DNA from: Phycisphaerales bacterium
Lineage (GTDB): Bacteria > Planctomycetota > Phycisphaerae > Phycisphaerales > UBA1924
Direction of reading: 5' to 3'
DNA: 52,939 nt
Assembly (NCBI GenBank): GCA_020427635.1
Contig: JAGQOH010000010.1
Coordinates: 10,993-63,931, forward strand
Below are positions 7,751 through 17,110 of this stretch, piece after piece. A program made the position numbers and the translations under genes. The notes below the pieces were generated by a model. It was not told the origin of the DNA and made no database searches. It saw only the letters and a list, made by a program, of their open reading frames with translations. Each line of letters opens with the position of its first letter. Position 1 is the first letter of the stretch.

Positions 7751-9295
7751 ATGCCCACCGCACGAGCCACATCATCGACCAAATCGGGGCCGACCCGCGT
7801 CCGAACCCGAACCGCAAAGCCTACCAAGACCGGGCGGGGACGATCCTCCGCCTCTGCGAAGGGCGGCGTGAAGGGCTCGGCGTCCAGCAAGCGGGTCACG
7901 AAGGCCGGGTTTGAGAACTATCACGCCGCGATCGCGTGGCTCATGGACCTGGTGAATGTGGAGCGCCTGCGCCCGACGCGTGTTGACCCCAAGAATTTCA
8001 AGCTGGAGCGCATGAAGAAGCTGATGGCGCTTCTGGGCGATCCGCAGAATGAGCTGCGCTCGGTGCACATCGCGGGCACGAACGGCAAGGGCTCAACCGT
8101 CGCGATGATCGGGGCGTGCCTGCGCGAGGCGGGCTATACAGAGGGCACGTTCACGAGCCCACACCTGATCGATCTGCGCGAGCGCATCCAAGTAAACGGC
8201 AAGCCAATCTCCCACCATGCGATCACGCAGGTGCTGGGCAAGGTGGCATTTGCCGCGCAGAAACTGGACAAGTCGTCCAAGCTCGGCGCGATTACTTTCT
8301 TCGAAGCGATGACGGCCGCGGCGTTTCTGTACTTTGCGGAACAAGCGGTCGACGTTGCGATCTTTGAGGTGGGACTTGGCGGGCGTTTGGACGCGACGAA
8401 TGTACTGACGCCCGAGGTCGCCGCCGTGACGGGCATCGCCATGGATCACAGTGTGTTCCTGGGCGATACGCTGGACAAGATCGCTCGTGAAAAAGCGGGC
8501 GTTTTCAAGAAGGGCGTGCCGGCGCTGACCTTCAAGCAAGATGCGCAGATCATCAACGCGATGCGCGAAGTTGCAGAGGAAGTCGGCGCCGAGTTCCAGG
8601 TTCTTGGCAGTGATATCGACTTCTCGTGTCGCTTCGAGGCAAGCGCGCATCTTGGCCCGCACATGCGCGTAGGCCTGTCTACGAAGCAGCACACCTATGA
8701 GCACATTCCCGTGCCGCTGCCGGGTGAACACCAGGCACAGAACTGCGGTTTGGCGCTGGCGGTGCTTGACAAACTGCGTGAACGCGGCTTCGACCTTCCT
8801 GAGATGAAGATCATCGATGGCCTGTCCGGCGCGCGCATTCCCGGGCGCATGGAATTGCTCAAGGGCGAGCCGCGCATCCTGTTGGATGGCGCGCACAACC
8901 CAAGTGCGATGGGGGCGCTGGTGAAGTCAATTGGAGCGCATGTGCCCTATGACTCGATGGTCATGATCTTCGGATGTGCTGCGGACAAGGATGTCGATGG
9001 CATGCTCGATGAGGTCGCCCGCGGCGCCGACAAGGTGATCTTCACGCGCTCGACGAAGAACCCGCGTGCGATGGATGCGGAGGAGCTCGGGCGGCGATTC
9101 GCGGCCCGGACGCCCAAGATGTTCCAGGTCGCGGCTTCGCTCGAGGAGGCCCTGCAGCTTGCCAAGCTCGCCGCGACGCGTGACGACCTGATCTGCATCA
9201 CGGGCAGCTTCTATCTTGTGGGCGAGGCGAAGAAACTGCTCGTGCCGCACGAGAAGACGGCGGCTCTGGCGCCACACACGCCAGCGGGCGCGTAG
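7751..9295 (+). CDS. folC: Bifunctional folylpolyglutamate synthase / dihydrofolate synthase
   Basis: Mur-ligase-family enzyme that adds glutamate to dihydropteroate and folates. Motifs are the P-loop 'GTNGKGST' at 109-116, 'TSPHLIDLRERI', 'EVGLGGRLDATN', 'MDHSVFLGDTLDKIAREKAG', 'PGRME' and 'LDGAHNPSA', in the usual order. At 514 residues it exceeds the usual 420-450. Much of the excess is a 52-residue Ser/Thr/Lys/Arg-rich N-terminal tail without predicted structure. ATG 7751 begins this tail, and the promoter position (TACAAT 9 nt before) supports it as the true start of a leaderless message. It is followed 38 nt later by leuS, which has its own promoter-like box. Confidence 0.95.
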   Translation: MPTARATSSTKSGPTRVRTRTAKPTKTGRGRSSASAKGGVKGSASSKRVTKAGFENYHAAIAWLMDLVNVERLRPTRVDPKNFKLERMKKLMALLGDPQNELRSVHIAGTNGKGSTVAMIGACLREAGYTEGTFTSPHLIDLRERIQVNGKPISHHAITQVLGKVAFAAQKLDKSSKLGAITFFEAMTAAAFLYFAEQAVDVAIFEVGLGGRLDATNVLTPEVAAVTGIAMDHSVFLGDTLDKIAREKAGVFKKGVPALTFKQDAQIINAMREVAEEVGAEFQVLGSDIDFSCRFEASAHLGPHMRVGLSTKQHTYEHIPVPLPGEHQAQNCGLALAVLDKLRERGFDLPEMKIIDGLSGARIPGRMELLKGEPRILLDGAHNPSAMGALVKSIGAHVPYDSMVMIFGCAADKDVDGMLDEVARGADKVIFTRSTKNPRAMDAEELGRRFAARTPKMFQVAASLEEALQLAKLAATRDDLICITGSFYLVGEAKKLLVPHEKTAALAPHTPAGA

Positions 9296-9318
9296 TCAAT
9301 CCTTCCGCATCCGGTCGA

Positions 9319-9324
9319 TACACT
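9319..9324 (+). promoter_or_regulatory. -10 box TACACT of leuS, likely leaderless
   Basis: TACACT ends exactly 9 nt before the leuS ATG (9334), the same spacing as in folC and the lipoprotein gene at 18778. No Shine-Dalgarno sequence lies between. A clear -35 box is not visible. Confidence 0.55.
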
Positions 9325-9333
9325 CCCCACGTC

Positions 9334-12300
9334 ATGTCTCATGCTGCCCATCCCGCGCCCGCATCCGGCGCGACGCCGCCTGCGCCGCCGCACCGCTATA
9401 CCGCACAGTTGGCGAATGAGATCGAGCTGCGCTGGCAAGGGTGGTGGGAGGCGCACCAGACGTTTGAGCAACCGAACCCGGAAGAACCGGGGTTCGACGC
9501 TTCCAAGCCCAAGTTCTATTGCCTGGACATGTTTCCCTATCCGTCCGGCGCGGGCCTGCATGTGGGGCATCCCGAGGGGTACACGGCGACAGACATCATT
9601 TGTCGCGCGCGGCGGATGCAGGGCTGCAATGTGCTGCACCCGATGGGTTGGGACGCTTTTGGTCTGCCGGCGGAGCAGTACGCGATTCAAACCGGGGTGC
9701 ATCCTGCGATCACGACGAAGAAGGCGATCGACAACTTTCGCCGCCAGCTCAAGCGATTTGGGTTTTCGTATGACTGGTCGCGCGAGGTGTCGACGATCGA
9801 TCCGAAGTACTACAAGTGGACGCAGTGGATCTGGTTGCGCGCATACAACAGTTGGTTCGATCCCAAGGCGCCCAACCGCCACGGCGGCGTCGGGTGCGCC
9901 AAGCCGATCGGCGAACTCGTCAAGCTGCTCGAGTCTGGCGCAGCTGCGATCGATGGCGGTGGCAATCTGAGCTATGTGCCTAAGGCTGAGCTTGGCATTT
10001 TTGGCGTGCAAGGGGGCTTGGGTGGCGGGCTGCGCATGTGGCACGAACTGTCGCCTGAGGAGAAACGGGCGTTCATCGACGATCAGCGTTTGGCATACCT
10101 GGCGGAGCAAGTCGTCAATTGGTGCCCCAAGCTTGGCACCGCGCTTGCGAACGAAGAAGTGATCGATGGCAAGTCTGAGCGCGGCGGGTTCCCTGTGTAC
10201 CGTAAGCCTCTGCGCCAGTGGATGTTCCGCATCACGGCATATTGCGAGCGCCTTCTGGACGGGTTGGACGCTGTGGACTGGCCCGAGTCGACGCGCATCC
10301 AGCAGCGCGAGTGGATCGGTCGGTCTGAGGGCGCGGAGATCGACTTTGCCCTTGATGTGCCGGACGAGTGGGGCGCCGAGGCCACGAGCGCCGATGGCGC
10401 GCCGGGCGCGCTGCGCGTTTTTACGACGCGTCCGGACACCGTGGGCGGTGCGACGTACATGGTCGTGGCGCCGGAGCATGCGCTGGTTGAAGCGGTGCTC
10501 GCCGACCCGCGAGCGGAGACCGACGCGAAGGCGCTGCGCGCGTATGTCGAGCAGGCGAAGCATCGCGCTGACGTCGAGCGTCAAGAGGCCAAGGAGAAGA
10601 CTGGTGTCTTCACGGGCGTGTACGCGATCAACCCGGTGACGAATGCGCGCATCCCGATCTGGGCCGCTGACTATGTGCTCATGGGTTATGGCACCGGCGC
10701 CATCATGGCGGTGCCGGCGCATGATGATCGTGACTATGCCTTTGCGCGCGCGTTTCACCTCCCGATTCGCGACGTTGTCTACCCCCGGCATGTGCTGGCG
10801 ATGAAGCGGTTTGCGCAGCATGCGACGCCCGATGAGCAGCGCGATGGCGACTGGATCGGTGTGCTCGCCGACCTATTGGGCTACATCACTTCGAATGACT
10901 TGGGCCCTGATCGCTTTGATGATGCCATCAAGACCATTCGTTCGCGTCGACGCCAAGACCCGCGTCCGGGCGAGGCGGTGGCGTTGCCACCTGATCAGGC
11001 GCCCAATGAGCCCGGGGCCATTGGCCAACGTCGCGGCGTCACCAAGACCCAGTGGCTCGATCTGATCGAGGCGCTCGGCCCGAAGGGTTTCGATGACTTC
11101 AAGCGGCGCTTCGACGAGGCCCGGTTTTACGATCACGATGGCGGTGCGTTCACAGGCCACGGCTATGCAGTCAACACGCCGAACATCGAGGCCCTGCCCA
11201 CGGCGCAAGCACAGCGCGCAGTGATCGCGTGGTTTGAAGAGCAGGGGCTGGGCTCGCGGCGCATCAATTACAAGCTGCGCGATTGGCTGTTTTCGCGCCA
11301 GCGCTACTGGGGGGAACCATTTCCGATCGTGTTCGATGAACGCGGCGATCACCACGGTGTGCAAGCCAGTGCGCTGCCGGTCTCGCTGCCCGATCTTGCG
11401 GACTACACGCCTGAAGTGTCTGATGAGCCCAAGCCGCTGCTGGCGAAGGCGACGGATTGGATCAATACCACGGCAGGCGAGGCGGGTGTCGCGCCGAGTG
11501 AGCTTCCTGCTGCAACTGCGGTGATGCGTGAGAGCAATACGATGCCCGGGTGGGCAGGCAGTTGCTGGTATTACCTGCGCTATTGCGATGCGCACAATGC
11601 AGATCGGTTTGTCGGCACGGAGGCGGAGCAGTATTGGATGGGCTCGGCACCGGGCCAGCCCGCGCACAGTGGCGGCGTTGATCTCTATGTGGGCGGCGCG
11701 GAGCATGCTGTCTTGCACCTGCTCTATGCGCGCTTCTGGCACAAGCTGCTGTATGACCTTGGCGAAGTGTCAACGGACGAACCCTTCAAGAAACTGTATC
11801 ACCAGGGCCTGATTCTGAGCCACGCGTATCAGCGCGACGATCGATCGCTCGTGCCGGTGGATGAAGTCGACGAGTCCAGCGAGGGCCAATACATCGAGCG
11901 TGCAACGGGCAAGCCGGTGACGCAGATCGTTGCGAAGATGAGTAAGTCGTTGCGCAATGTCGTGAATCCGGATGACATTATTGTGGAGTTCGGCGCTGAC
12001 ACGTTTCGTCTGTATGAGATGTACATGGGGCCGCTCGACGCGTCGAAGCCCTGGAACACGCGTGACACGGTGGGCCTGTTCCGGTTGCTGCAGGGCATCT
12101 GGCGTCAGGTTATCGACGAACAGACGGGCGAGCTGACCTTGCGCGACACGCCGGACGAGACTGTCGAACGCCAGTTGCACCGCACGATTGCGAAGGTGAC
12201 GAGCGATATTGAGCGCCTTGCGTTCAATACGGCGATCGGCTCGATCTTCGAGCTGCGCAACGCGGCGTCAAAGGCTGGGGGGTTCACCGGCGATCAGCTT

Positions 12301-12621
12301 GACCGGTTCGTCCGTGTAATTGCACCTTTTGCGCCGCACATTGCTGAAGAGCTGTGGTCGCGTCTGGGCAAACCAGCGCCGGTGTCTTTGGCGCCTTGGC
12401 CTGGTTATGACGAAACGATGCTCGTCGACGATCAGGTCGAAGTGGCGGTGCAGATCCTTGGCAAAGTGAAGGCCAAGATCATGGCACCGACTGGTGCGGA
12501 CGAGAAGTCGCTCGAGACCGCGGCGCTGGCCGATGAGCGCATCGTCAAGCTGCTCGAGGGCAAGACGGTGCGCAAGGTCATCGTTGTCCCTGGGCGACTG
12601 GTCAACATCGTCGCAAACTGA
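9334..12621 (+). CDS. leuS: Leucyl-tRNA synthetase
   Basis: Class Ia aminoacyl-tRNA synthetase charging tRNA-Leu. The HIGH-type motif 'HVGH' is at 76-79 and 'KMSKS' at 868-872. The editing domain ('TTRPDTVGGATYMVVAPEH', then 'GYGTGAIMAVPAHDDRDY'), 'WLFSRQRYWGEPFPI' and the C-terminal anticodon-binding domain are present. At 1095 residues it is over 200 longer than E. coli LeuRS. The excess is mainly a glycine-rich insertion around residues 170-245 before the editing domain and a segment around 485-630 between the editing domain and the catalytic core return. No frameshift or missing motif was seen, so these look like lineage insertions. The ATG directly follows the -10 box by 9 nt. Confidence 0.97.
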   Translation: MSHAAHPAPASGATPPAPPHRYTAQLANEIELRWQGWWEAHQTFEQPNPEEPGFDASKPKFYCLDMFPYPSGAGLHVGHPEGYTATDIICRARRMQGCNVLHPMGWDAFGLPAEQYAIQTGVHPAITTKKAIDNFRRQLKRFGFSYDWSREVSTIDPKYYKWTQWIWLRAYNSWFDPKAPNRHGGVGCAKPIGELVKLLESGAAAIDGGGNLSYVPKAELGIFGVQGGLGGGLRMWHELSPEEKRAFIDDQRLAYLAEQVVNWCPKLGTALANEEVIDGKSERGGFPVYRKPLRQWMFRITAYCERLLDGLDAVDWPESTRIQQREWIGRSEGAEIDFALDVPDEWGAEATSADGAPGALRVFTTRPDTVGGATYMVVAPEHALVEAVLADPRAETDAKALRAYVEQAKHRADVERQEAKEKTGVFTGVYAINPVTNARIPIWAADYVLMGYGTGAIMAVPAHDDRDYAFARAFHLPIRDVVYPRHVLAMKRFAQHATPDEQRDGDWIGVLADLLGYITSNDLGPDRFDDAIKTIRSRRRQDPRPGEAVALPPDQAPNEPGAIGQRRGVTKTQWLDLIEALGPKGFDDFKRRFDEARFYDHDGGAFTGHGYAVNTPNIEALPTAQAQRAVIAWFEEQGLGSRRINYKLRDWLFSRQRYWGEPFPIVFDERGDHHGVQASALPVSLPDLADYTPEVSDEPKPLLAKATDWINTTAGEAGVAPSELPAATAVMRESNTMPGWAGSCWYYLRYCDAHNADRFVGTEAEQYWMGSAPGQPAHSGGVDLYVGGAEHAVLHLLYARFWHKLLYDLGEVSTDEPFKKLYHQGLILSHAYQRDDRSLVPVDEVDESSEGQYIERATGKPVTQIVAKMSKSLRNVVNPDDIIVEFGADTFRLYEMYMGPLDASKPWNTRDTVGLFRLLQGIWRQVIDEQTGELTLRDTPDETVERQLHRTIAKVTSDIERLAFNTAIGSIFELRNAASKAGGFTGDQLDRFVRVIAPFAPHIAEELWSRLGKPAPVSLAPWPGYDETMLVDDQVEVAVQILGKVKAKIMAPTGADEKSLETAALADERIVKLLEGKTVRKVIVVPGRLVNIVAN

Positions 12622-12633
12622 CTTGGCGAGTGG

Positions 12634-14139
12634 CTAGCGCTGTGTGTCGTCGCTGGCGTCTGCCGCTTCGGGTTTCGCGGGCACGGGCAACTGTCGCATC
12701 CAAGCGGCGGCGCGCTCTTCGAACATGGTCGCTCGCTCGCGCGCCCACGCGCGGGCTTCCGGGCTTGTCGCAGCTTGGGCCTGCTGGCGCATGGCCGCCG
12801 CATCGGAGCGCGCTTGGGCGATTTGGCGTGCAATGGTCACCGGATCGCCATGTGACTCACCCGTGAAGCGCTCCGCACCGCCATGGCGCTCGACAACCGT
12901 GATCTTCGTGGCAGGTTCTCCATCTGCATCGCGCCCGCGTCCGGCCCAACGCTCGGGCCCACCAAGCGCAGGTGGGACCTGGCGATTCTGCAAAGCCCGG
13001 CCCAAGACGCGCTCCTCCAGGCGGGCGGCAGCCATCTTGCGCTGCTGGGCACGGAGGTTCAGATTCAGCACCTGCTCGTCACGGAAGACGTCTTGCGGCA
13101 GAAAGTCATGAATCGATCGTCCGCGCTGCCGAGACTTTGCAATCACTTGCTCGGGCGGCCTTGGCGCTTGCTCCCGATAGCTCGTCGGCGAACCGATGGG
13201 CAAACCCATGCGCTCCGCCCGCAGGCGCCACGCTTGGTCCAACACATCCGCGAGGATCGGCTGGCCAAGTCGATTCCAGGATCCCAGCGGGATGGTGAGC
13301 GGCACGGATTGATCGAGATGAAAGAGTCCGCACCGTCGCCCGATGCAGCCTACGAACTTGCCGCCGTCGTAGCGCCGGCGAACCACGATGTCCGCGAATG
13401 AATTGGCTGGATGGGAGACGATCGCCGCTTGAGCGCGCTCGATGCGCACCTGCCCCGTCGCGGGGTCGGTGACGCCCACGCCGCCGACGGAGACAATGAC
13501 ATCGCCCACATGCAAGATGCCTGACTTGCCTGCGGGGAACCCGGGGCGAAACTCCCTGATGCGTGTCGTCGGGGCGCCCTGATCGCGTGCGTCTTCGGGT
13601 CCGAAAGCAATGCCGATCGCGGCGTGCGGCTCTGCGCTGAAGCGCCGATTGTGTTCGCGCAACACACGGTTTACTTGTTCGGGCGTTTGCGCCGACCAGA
13701 TCATGGCCACGAGTTCACGCTCATCCACGCGCAACTCATCCGCGAGTGTGCTCGACGCTTCTTCGCGCACTTCGAGCGACGGATCGTTGAGATGCTCCAG
13801 GACCTCGACCAGGTCACTTCGCAATGGCGGCAGGTCGGCGGGTGGCGGGCCAAAGGCTTGGCGCCTGGCCTCCTCCGCGGGCGGGGTCACGGTGCGCAAC
13901 AACTGGGCATACCGGCGCGCATCACCAGGCGCGCCCGGCTTGGCGGGTTCATTGCCTCGCTTGGCTGATTGCTCGATCGTCTGTCCAATCAGGCTGATCA
14001 CAGCGGGATCGGTCAGTGGATCCTCTGCACCGCCTTCTTGCGCGAAGCAGGCTGCGGGCGTGAGGCCCAGCACGATGGCCAGCGCGGGCAGGACAGCCCC
14101 TGCACGTGCGCGATCGCTTCGCCTGAGCCAATCGAGCAT
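12634..14139 (-). CDS. Exported PDZ-domain protein
   Basis: A 501-residue protein with an N-terminal signal peptide ('AGAVLPALAIVLGLTPAACFA'). An alpha-helical segment follows ('LVEVLEHLNDPSLEVREEASSTLADEL', HEAT-like). At about 165-240 there is a PDZ domain with 'FPAGKSGILHVGDVIVSVGGVGVTDP'. The C-terminal third is rich in Arg, Ala and Gln. No protease triad is visible, so it is more likely an adaptor or scaffold in the periplasm than an enzyme. ATG 14139 has GAGGGCG upstream. It is the last gene of the tpiA-secG-yicC-kinase run, 118 nt after the kinase gene, and ends 12 nt from the convergent leuS stop. Confidence 0.75.
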   Translation of the reverse strand: MLDWLRRSDRARAGAVLPALAIVLGLTPAACFAQEGGAEDPLTDPAVISLIGQTIEQSAKRGNEPAKPGAPGDARRYAQLLRTVTPPAEEARRQAFGPPPADLPPLRSDLVEVLEHLNDPSLEVREEASSTLADELRVDERELVAMIWSAQTPEQVNRVLREHNRRFSAEPHAAIGIAFGPEDARDQGAPTTRIREFRPGFPAGKSGILHVGDVIVSVGGVGVTDPATGQVRIERAQAAIVSHPANSFADIVVRRRYDGGKFVGCIGRRCGLFHLDQSVPLTIPLGSWNRLGQPILADVLDQAWRLRAERMGLPIGSPTSYREQAPRPPEQVIAKSRQRGRSIHDFLPQDVFRDEQVLNLNLRAQQRKMAAARLEERVLGRALQNRQVPPALGGPERWAGRGRDADGEPATKITVVERHGGAERFTGESHGDPVTIARQIAQARSDAAAMRQQAQAATSPEARAWARERATMFEERAAAWMRQLPVPAKPEAADASDDTQR

Positions 14140-14257
14140 CAATCGCCCTCCATCCGCTGCGGCCCGTCCGTCGGACCTCTGTCCGATCTTACCGGTCAGG
14201 GGCTGGTGGGGAAGCTGCAAGCGACGGAATCAGGCGGGAAACGGGCTTGCGGGCCCG

Positions 14258-15394
14258 TCAGTCGAAGGCTCTGGCCAGCCGATCACCATGGTCGGCGATC
14301 CATTGGGCTTTGCGGCGTGTGACGCCGAGCATCTTCGCGGGGCCATGAAGGCCAAAGGCGCCGGTGGTCGCGATGGGGCCGGCGGTCTCGGCAATGAGCG
14401 ACTCGATCATCAGGTCAGGGAGCGCGCCCAGCTCCGCACGCGAGATGTGCTCCAGCGGATGCCCATCGGCGTCCGTGAGCGACTCGTATCCGCGGATCAT
14501 GGCCACGAGCCGGGCTTCGTCGAGTTCACTTGGCCATTGCCCGGGGTCGCCCGGGATGATCTCGATGGAGAACTGGACCGCAGCGGAAGCGATGTCGAGC
14601 GCGCGCCGCCCAAGCCGTGCGGTGTCGTAATCGATGACGGCGACCAGGCGATCGCCATGGAAGATCGCATTGCCGGGATGCCAGTCGCCATGGATGACCT
14701 GGACGGGCCAGCGGTCGAAGCCGGCGTTGTTGACGCGCGATGCCGCCGCTTCATACATCTCCGCGAGGAAGTTCGCGTCGGCGCCATTGGTCATGCGCAT
14801 CGCAAGTTCGCGTAGCACCGACGGGATCATCTCGTTGTCGTGATAGCTTGCGGGCAAGCCTCGGCTGGAGGGCTCATGCGCACTCGCGAGCGGCGATGTG
14901 ACATTGTGGAACATTGCGAGCCCCTGGCCCGCGGCGAAGGTCTGCATCGTGCTCTTGTCATAGCCCTGCCCCGAAGAGAACCTGAACAGTTCATAGGAGC
15001 GCCCCTTGATGACAAAGAGCGAGCGTGAAGCATCCGACGCTACTGCCCGAGTTGGGACCAGTGGCGGGAGGGGAAAGCCACTGGACGCAAGACGAGTTTG
15101 CACAGCATGGGCGAATCGAACGCGCAAGGGATCCGCCTGATCGGCGGAGCGCCGCTTGAGCACGAATTGCCCACGATCCGTTGTGATGAGCAGCTTGGGT
15201 GTCTTCACGGACCCGCGGCGCAGGCGACCAATCGAACGGATGACGCCCAACTCATAGTGCGACAACACGATCGCCAGCTCAAAGGGATCAAATCGCTCGG
15301 AAACGGATTCGGGCGCGGGCGCCCCTTGTGAGCCGCCACCCTCGGCGCCATTGCCAGGCATCGAACTGGATTGCAATTGCGCCATTTGTGCCAT
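14258..15394 (-). CDS. Phosphotransferase of the APH / choline-kinase-like family
   Basis: A 378-residue kinase-fold protein with the Brenner-type catalytic motif 'VIHGDWHPGNAIFHGDRLVAVIDYD' split as HGDWHPGN (catalytic Asp) and VIDYD (metal-binding Asp). Upstream is an N-lobe with 'GQFVLKRRSAD' giving the ATP lysine. It resembles homoserine kinase type II and spore-coat CotS-like members as much as aminoglycoside kinases, so the substrate is open; resistance should not be assumed. The first about 35 residues are Ser/Gly/Ala-rich. ATG 15394 with GAGGGGG upstream is preferred to an in-frame codon at 15475 that would overlap yicC. Confidence 0.85.
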   Translation of the reverse strand: MAQMAQLQSSSMPGNGAEGGGSQGAPAPESVSERFDPFELAIVLSHYELGVIRSIGRLRRGSVKTPKLLITTDRGQFVLKRRSADQADPLRVRFAHAVQTRLASSGFPLPPLVPTRAVASDASRSLFVIKGRSYELFRFSSGQGYDKSTMQTFAAGQGLAMFHNVTSPLASAHEPSSRGLPASYHDNEMIPSVLRELAMRMTNGADANFLAEMYEAAASRVNNAGFDRWPVQVIHGDWHPGNAIFHGDRLVAVIDYDTARLGRRALDIASAAVQFSIEIIPGDPGQWPSELDEARLVAMIRGYESLTDADGHPLEHISRAELGALPDLMIESLIAETAGPIATTGAFGLHGPAKMLGVTRRKAQWIADHGDRLARAFD

Positions 15395-15437
15395 CGCCCC
15401 CTCTTCATCCGCAGGCAACCCCGACAAGGTTGCAGGG

Positions 15438-16331
15438 CTATTCGATGTTCTGCACCTGCTCCTTGATTCGATCAATCGAACCCTTCACCTCGACAATCGC
15501 CCGGGAGATTGACGCATCGGAGGATTTGCTGGCGATGGTGTTCGCTTCGCGCAGCATCTCCTGGGCAAGGAAGTCGAGTGTGCGTCCGATAGGCCGAGCG
15601 TCGTCTTCATCGGTGATCAGGCTCTTGAATTGATCGAGGTGCGCGCTCAGTCGGGTGACTTCTTCTGCAATGTCTGAACGCTCTGCGAAGATGGCAACTT
15701 CGCGGATGAGATCTGACGGCTCGATCCGCCGCCCCACCTCCTCGAGCACCTTGTCAATGCGCGCCCGCAGACGCTTCTGGTATTCATCGACCACGCGTGG
15801 CGCCAGTGCCCCCACTTCTTCCAAGCGCTCGGCGATCATGTCATGGTGCGAGAGCAGGTCCTCCATGAGCATGCGCCCTTCGCGTTGGCGCATCGAGACC
15901 AGGTGGTCGCACGCTTCTTTCACGAGCGGCGCCAGGCACGCGCGTGACTTCTCGAGCCGATCGTCGACATCGTCATGCGGCTGCAATACTCCAGGCAGTT
16001 GCAGCAGTTGTGTGACGTCGATTGAGGTTTTTCCGCTCGCAAGGCCTGTCGCGCCTTCGAGTTGCTCGATGTAGCGCCCAAGCGCCTTGTGGTTGATGAC
16101 CAGTGCCGCGGCCTCTGACGTGTCGGAGCAGCGGACGGTGCATACGATCGACCCGCGCGTCAGGCGCTGGCGCAGGGCCGACTCGATCTCGGGCTCAAGG
16201 GTCTGCAGATCGTCTGGTAGGCGGATCGACGCCTTGAAGTACTTGTTATTGAGCGAGCGCACCTCGACGGCGTAGTGCACGCCCTCGGTGTGACTGGCCG
16301 CTTCGCCAAAGCCGGTCATGCTTCGAATCAA
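15438..16331 (-). CDS. yicC: YicC family endoribonuclease
   Basis: A 297-residue member of the YicC/YloC stress-induced family; E. coli YicC is an endoribonuclease. The conserved opening 'IRSMTGFGEA', 'VEVRSLNNKYFKASIRLP' and the C-terminal DUF1732 block 'RPIGRTLDFLAQEMLREANTIASKSSD' are all present. The start is TTG 16331, which reproduces the canonical (M)IRSMTGFG N terminus and has GGAAGGGG upstream; the next ATG would remove this conserved start. It sits between secG and the kinase gene in one minus-strand run. Confidence 0.95.
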   Translation of the reverse strand: MIRSMTGFGEAASHTEGVHYAVEVRSLNNKYFKASIRLPDDLQTLEPEIESALRQRLTRGSIVCTVRCSDTSEAAALVINHKALGRYIEQLEGATGLASGKTSIDVTQLLQLPGVLQPHDDVDDRLEKSRACLAPLVKEACDHLVSMRQREGRMLMEDLLSHHDMIAERLEEVGALAPRVVDEYQKRLRARIDKVLEEVGRRIEPSDLIREVAIFAERSDIAEEVTRLSAHLDQFKSLITDEDDARPIGRTLDFLAQEMLREANTIASKSSDASISRAIVEVKGSIDRIKEQVQNIE

Positions 16332-16412
16332 CTGATTGCCCCTTCCGAGGCGACGCCCCACCGCGGGGTCGCCAGGGGCCACAAGATACGCCGCTTCCGC
16401 ATCGTCGGTTGA

Positions 16413-17045
16413 TCAGCGACCGCCGTCGCCACCCTCGCCCGTTGCGGGCGGCTCGGCCGGCGGGGTCGACTCTTCCTTGGGCTTGGGCTGCGGCTCCGAA
16501 GTCGGCGTTGCCGATGCTGGGTCCTGCCCGGCCTCGAGCATCTTGAGCATCTCAGGGTCTGTGATGACCTGGATCTCAGGGCCGGCGTCGCCTTCCGGCG
16601 TGGTGATGTACGCCTGTGACGGCGCAGCTGTCCCGGCACCCGACTGCATGGGCTGGCCATCGGACGTTACTGGGATGACGCGCTGCTCTTCACCTGGCGG
16701 CACGGTCTCCTGCACCGGCTGGTCGGCGGCGGCGACCTCGGGCTCTTCTTGCGTGGCTGAGGGCTTGACCGCGTAGTTCAGCACGACTGCGGTGGTGAGG
16801 AACACGAGGAAGATGATGATCGTTGCGGTGGTCAGCACGTCGCCCGTCTTGGCACCGAAGGCGGTCTGTCCGGCCCCTTCTGCGGACGAGCCGAAGGCAC
16901 CGCTTAACCCGCCACCCTGGGGCCGTTGGATGAGCACCACCAGGATCATCACGACGGAGATGAAGAGGAACAGCACGACCAACAGCCCGACTGCGATGTT
17001 GGGCAGGTCGAAGGCAAGCGTCGAAGACATCGAAAGCGCGTTCAT
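16413..17045 (-). CDS. secG: Preprotein translocase subunit SecG
   Basis: Small inner-membrane subunit of the SecYEG channel. Two membrane helices ('IAVGLLVVLFLFISVVMILVVLIQ' and 'TTATIIIFLVFLTTAVVLNY') flank the conserved 'QRPQGGGLSGAFG' loop. At 210 residues it is about twice the usual length because of a 115-residue acidic, Pro/Glu/Gly-rich C-terminal tail. ATG 17045 has GGAGC upstream; a GTG at 17060 is possible. It directly follows tpiA, a pairing common in bacteria. Confidence 0.95.
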   Translation of the reverse strand: MNALSMSSTLAFDLPNIAVGLLVVLFLFISVVMILVVLIQRPQGGGLSGAFGSSAEGAGQTAFGAKTGDVLTTATIIIFLVFLTTAVVLNYAVKPSATQEEPEVAAADQPVQETVPPGEEQRVIPVTSDGQPMQSGAGTAAPSQAYITTPEGDAGPEIQVITDPEMLKMLEAGQDPASATPTSEPQPKPKEESTPPAEPPATGEGGDGGR

Positions 17046-17110
17046 CAGGGCGAGCTCCACAGAGGCAGTGCATTGGGCGGGGGACGCCTGGGCATCCGGA
17101 ACCCAACACT

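Noticed and set aside
9211..10821. A 536-codon minus-strand open frame opposite leuS
   Set aside because: Fully covered by leuS, with no recognisable domain; an expected by-product of GC-rich codon usage.
14258..15394. Antibiotic (aminoglycoside) resistance kinase
   Set aside because: Only the general APH fold is visible; the gene sits in a housekeeping run with yicC and secG, so a metabolic substrate is more likely.
15395..15475. An upstream start for the phosphotransferase at 15475
   Set aside because: It would overlap yicC and has no ribosome site, whereas ATG 15394 has GAGGGGG at a good distance.
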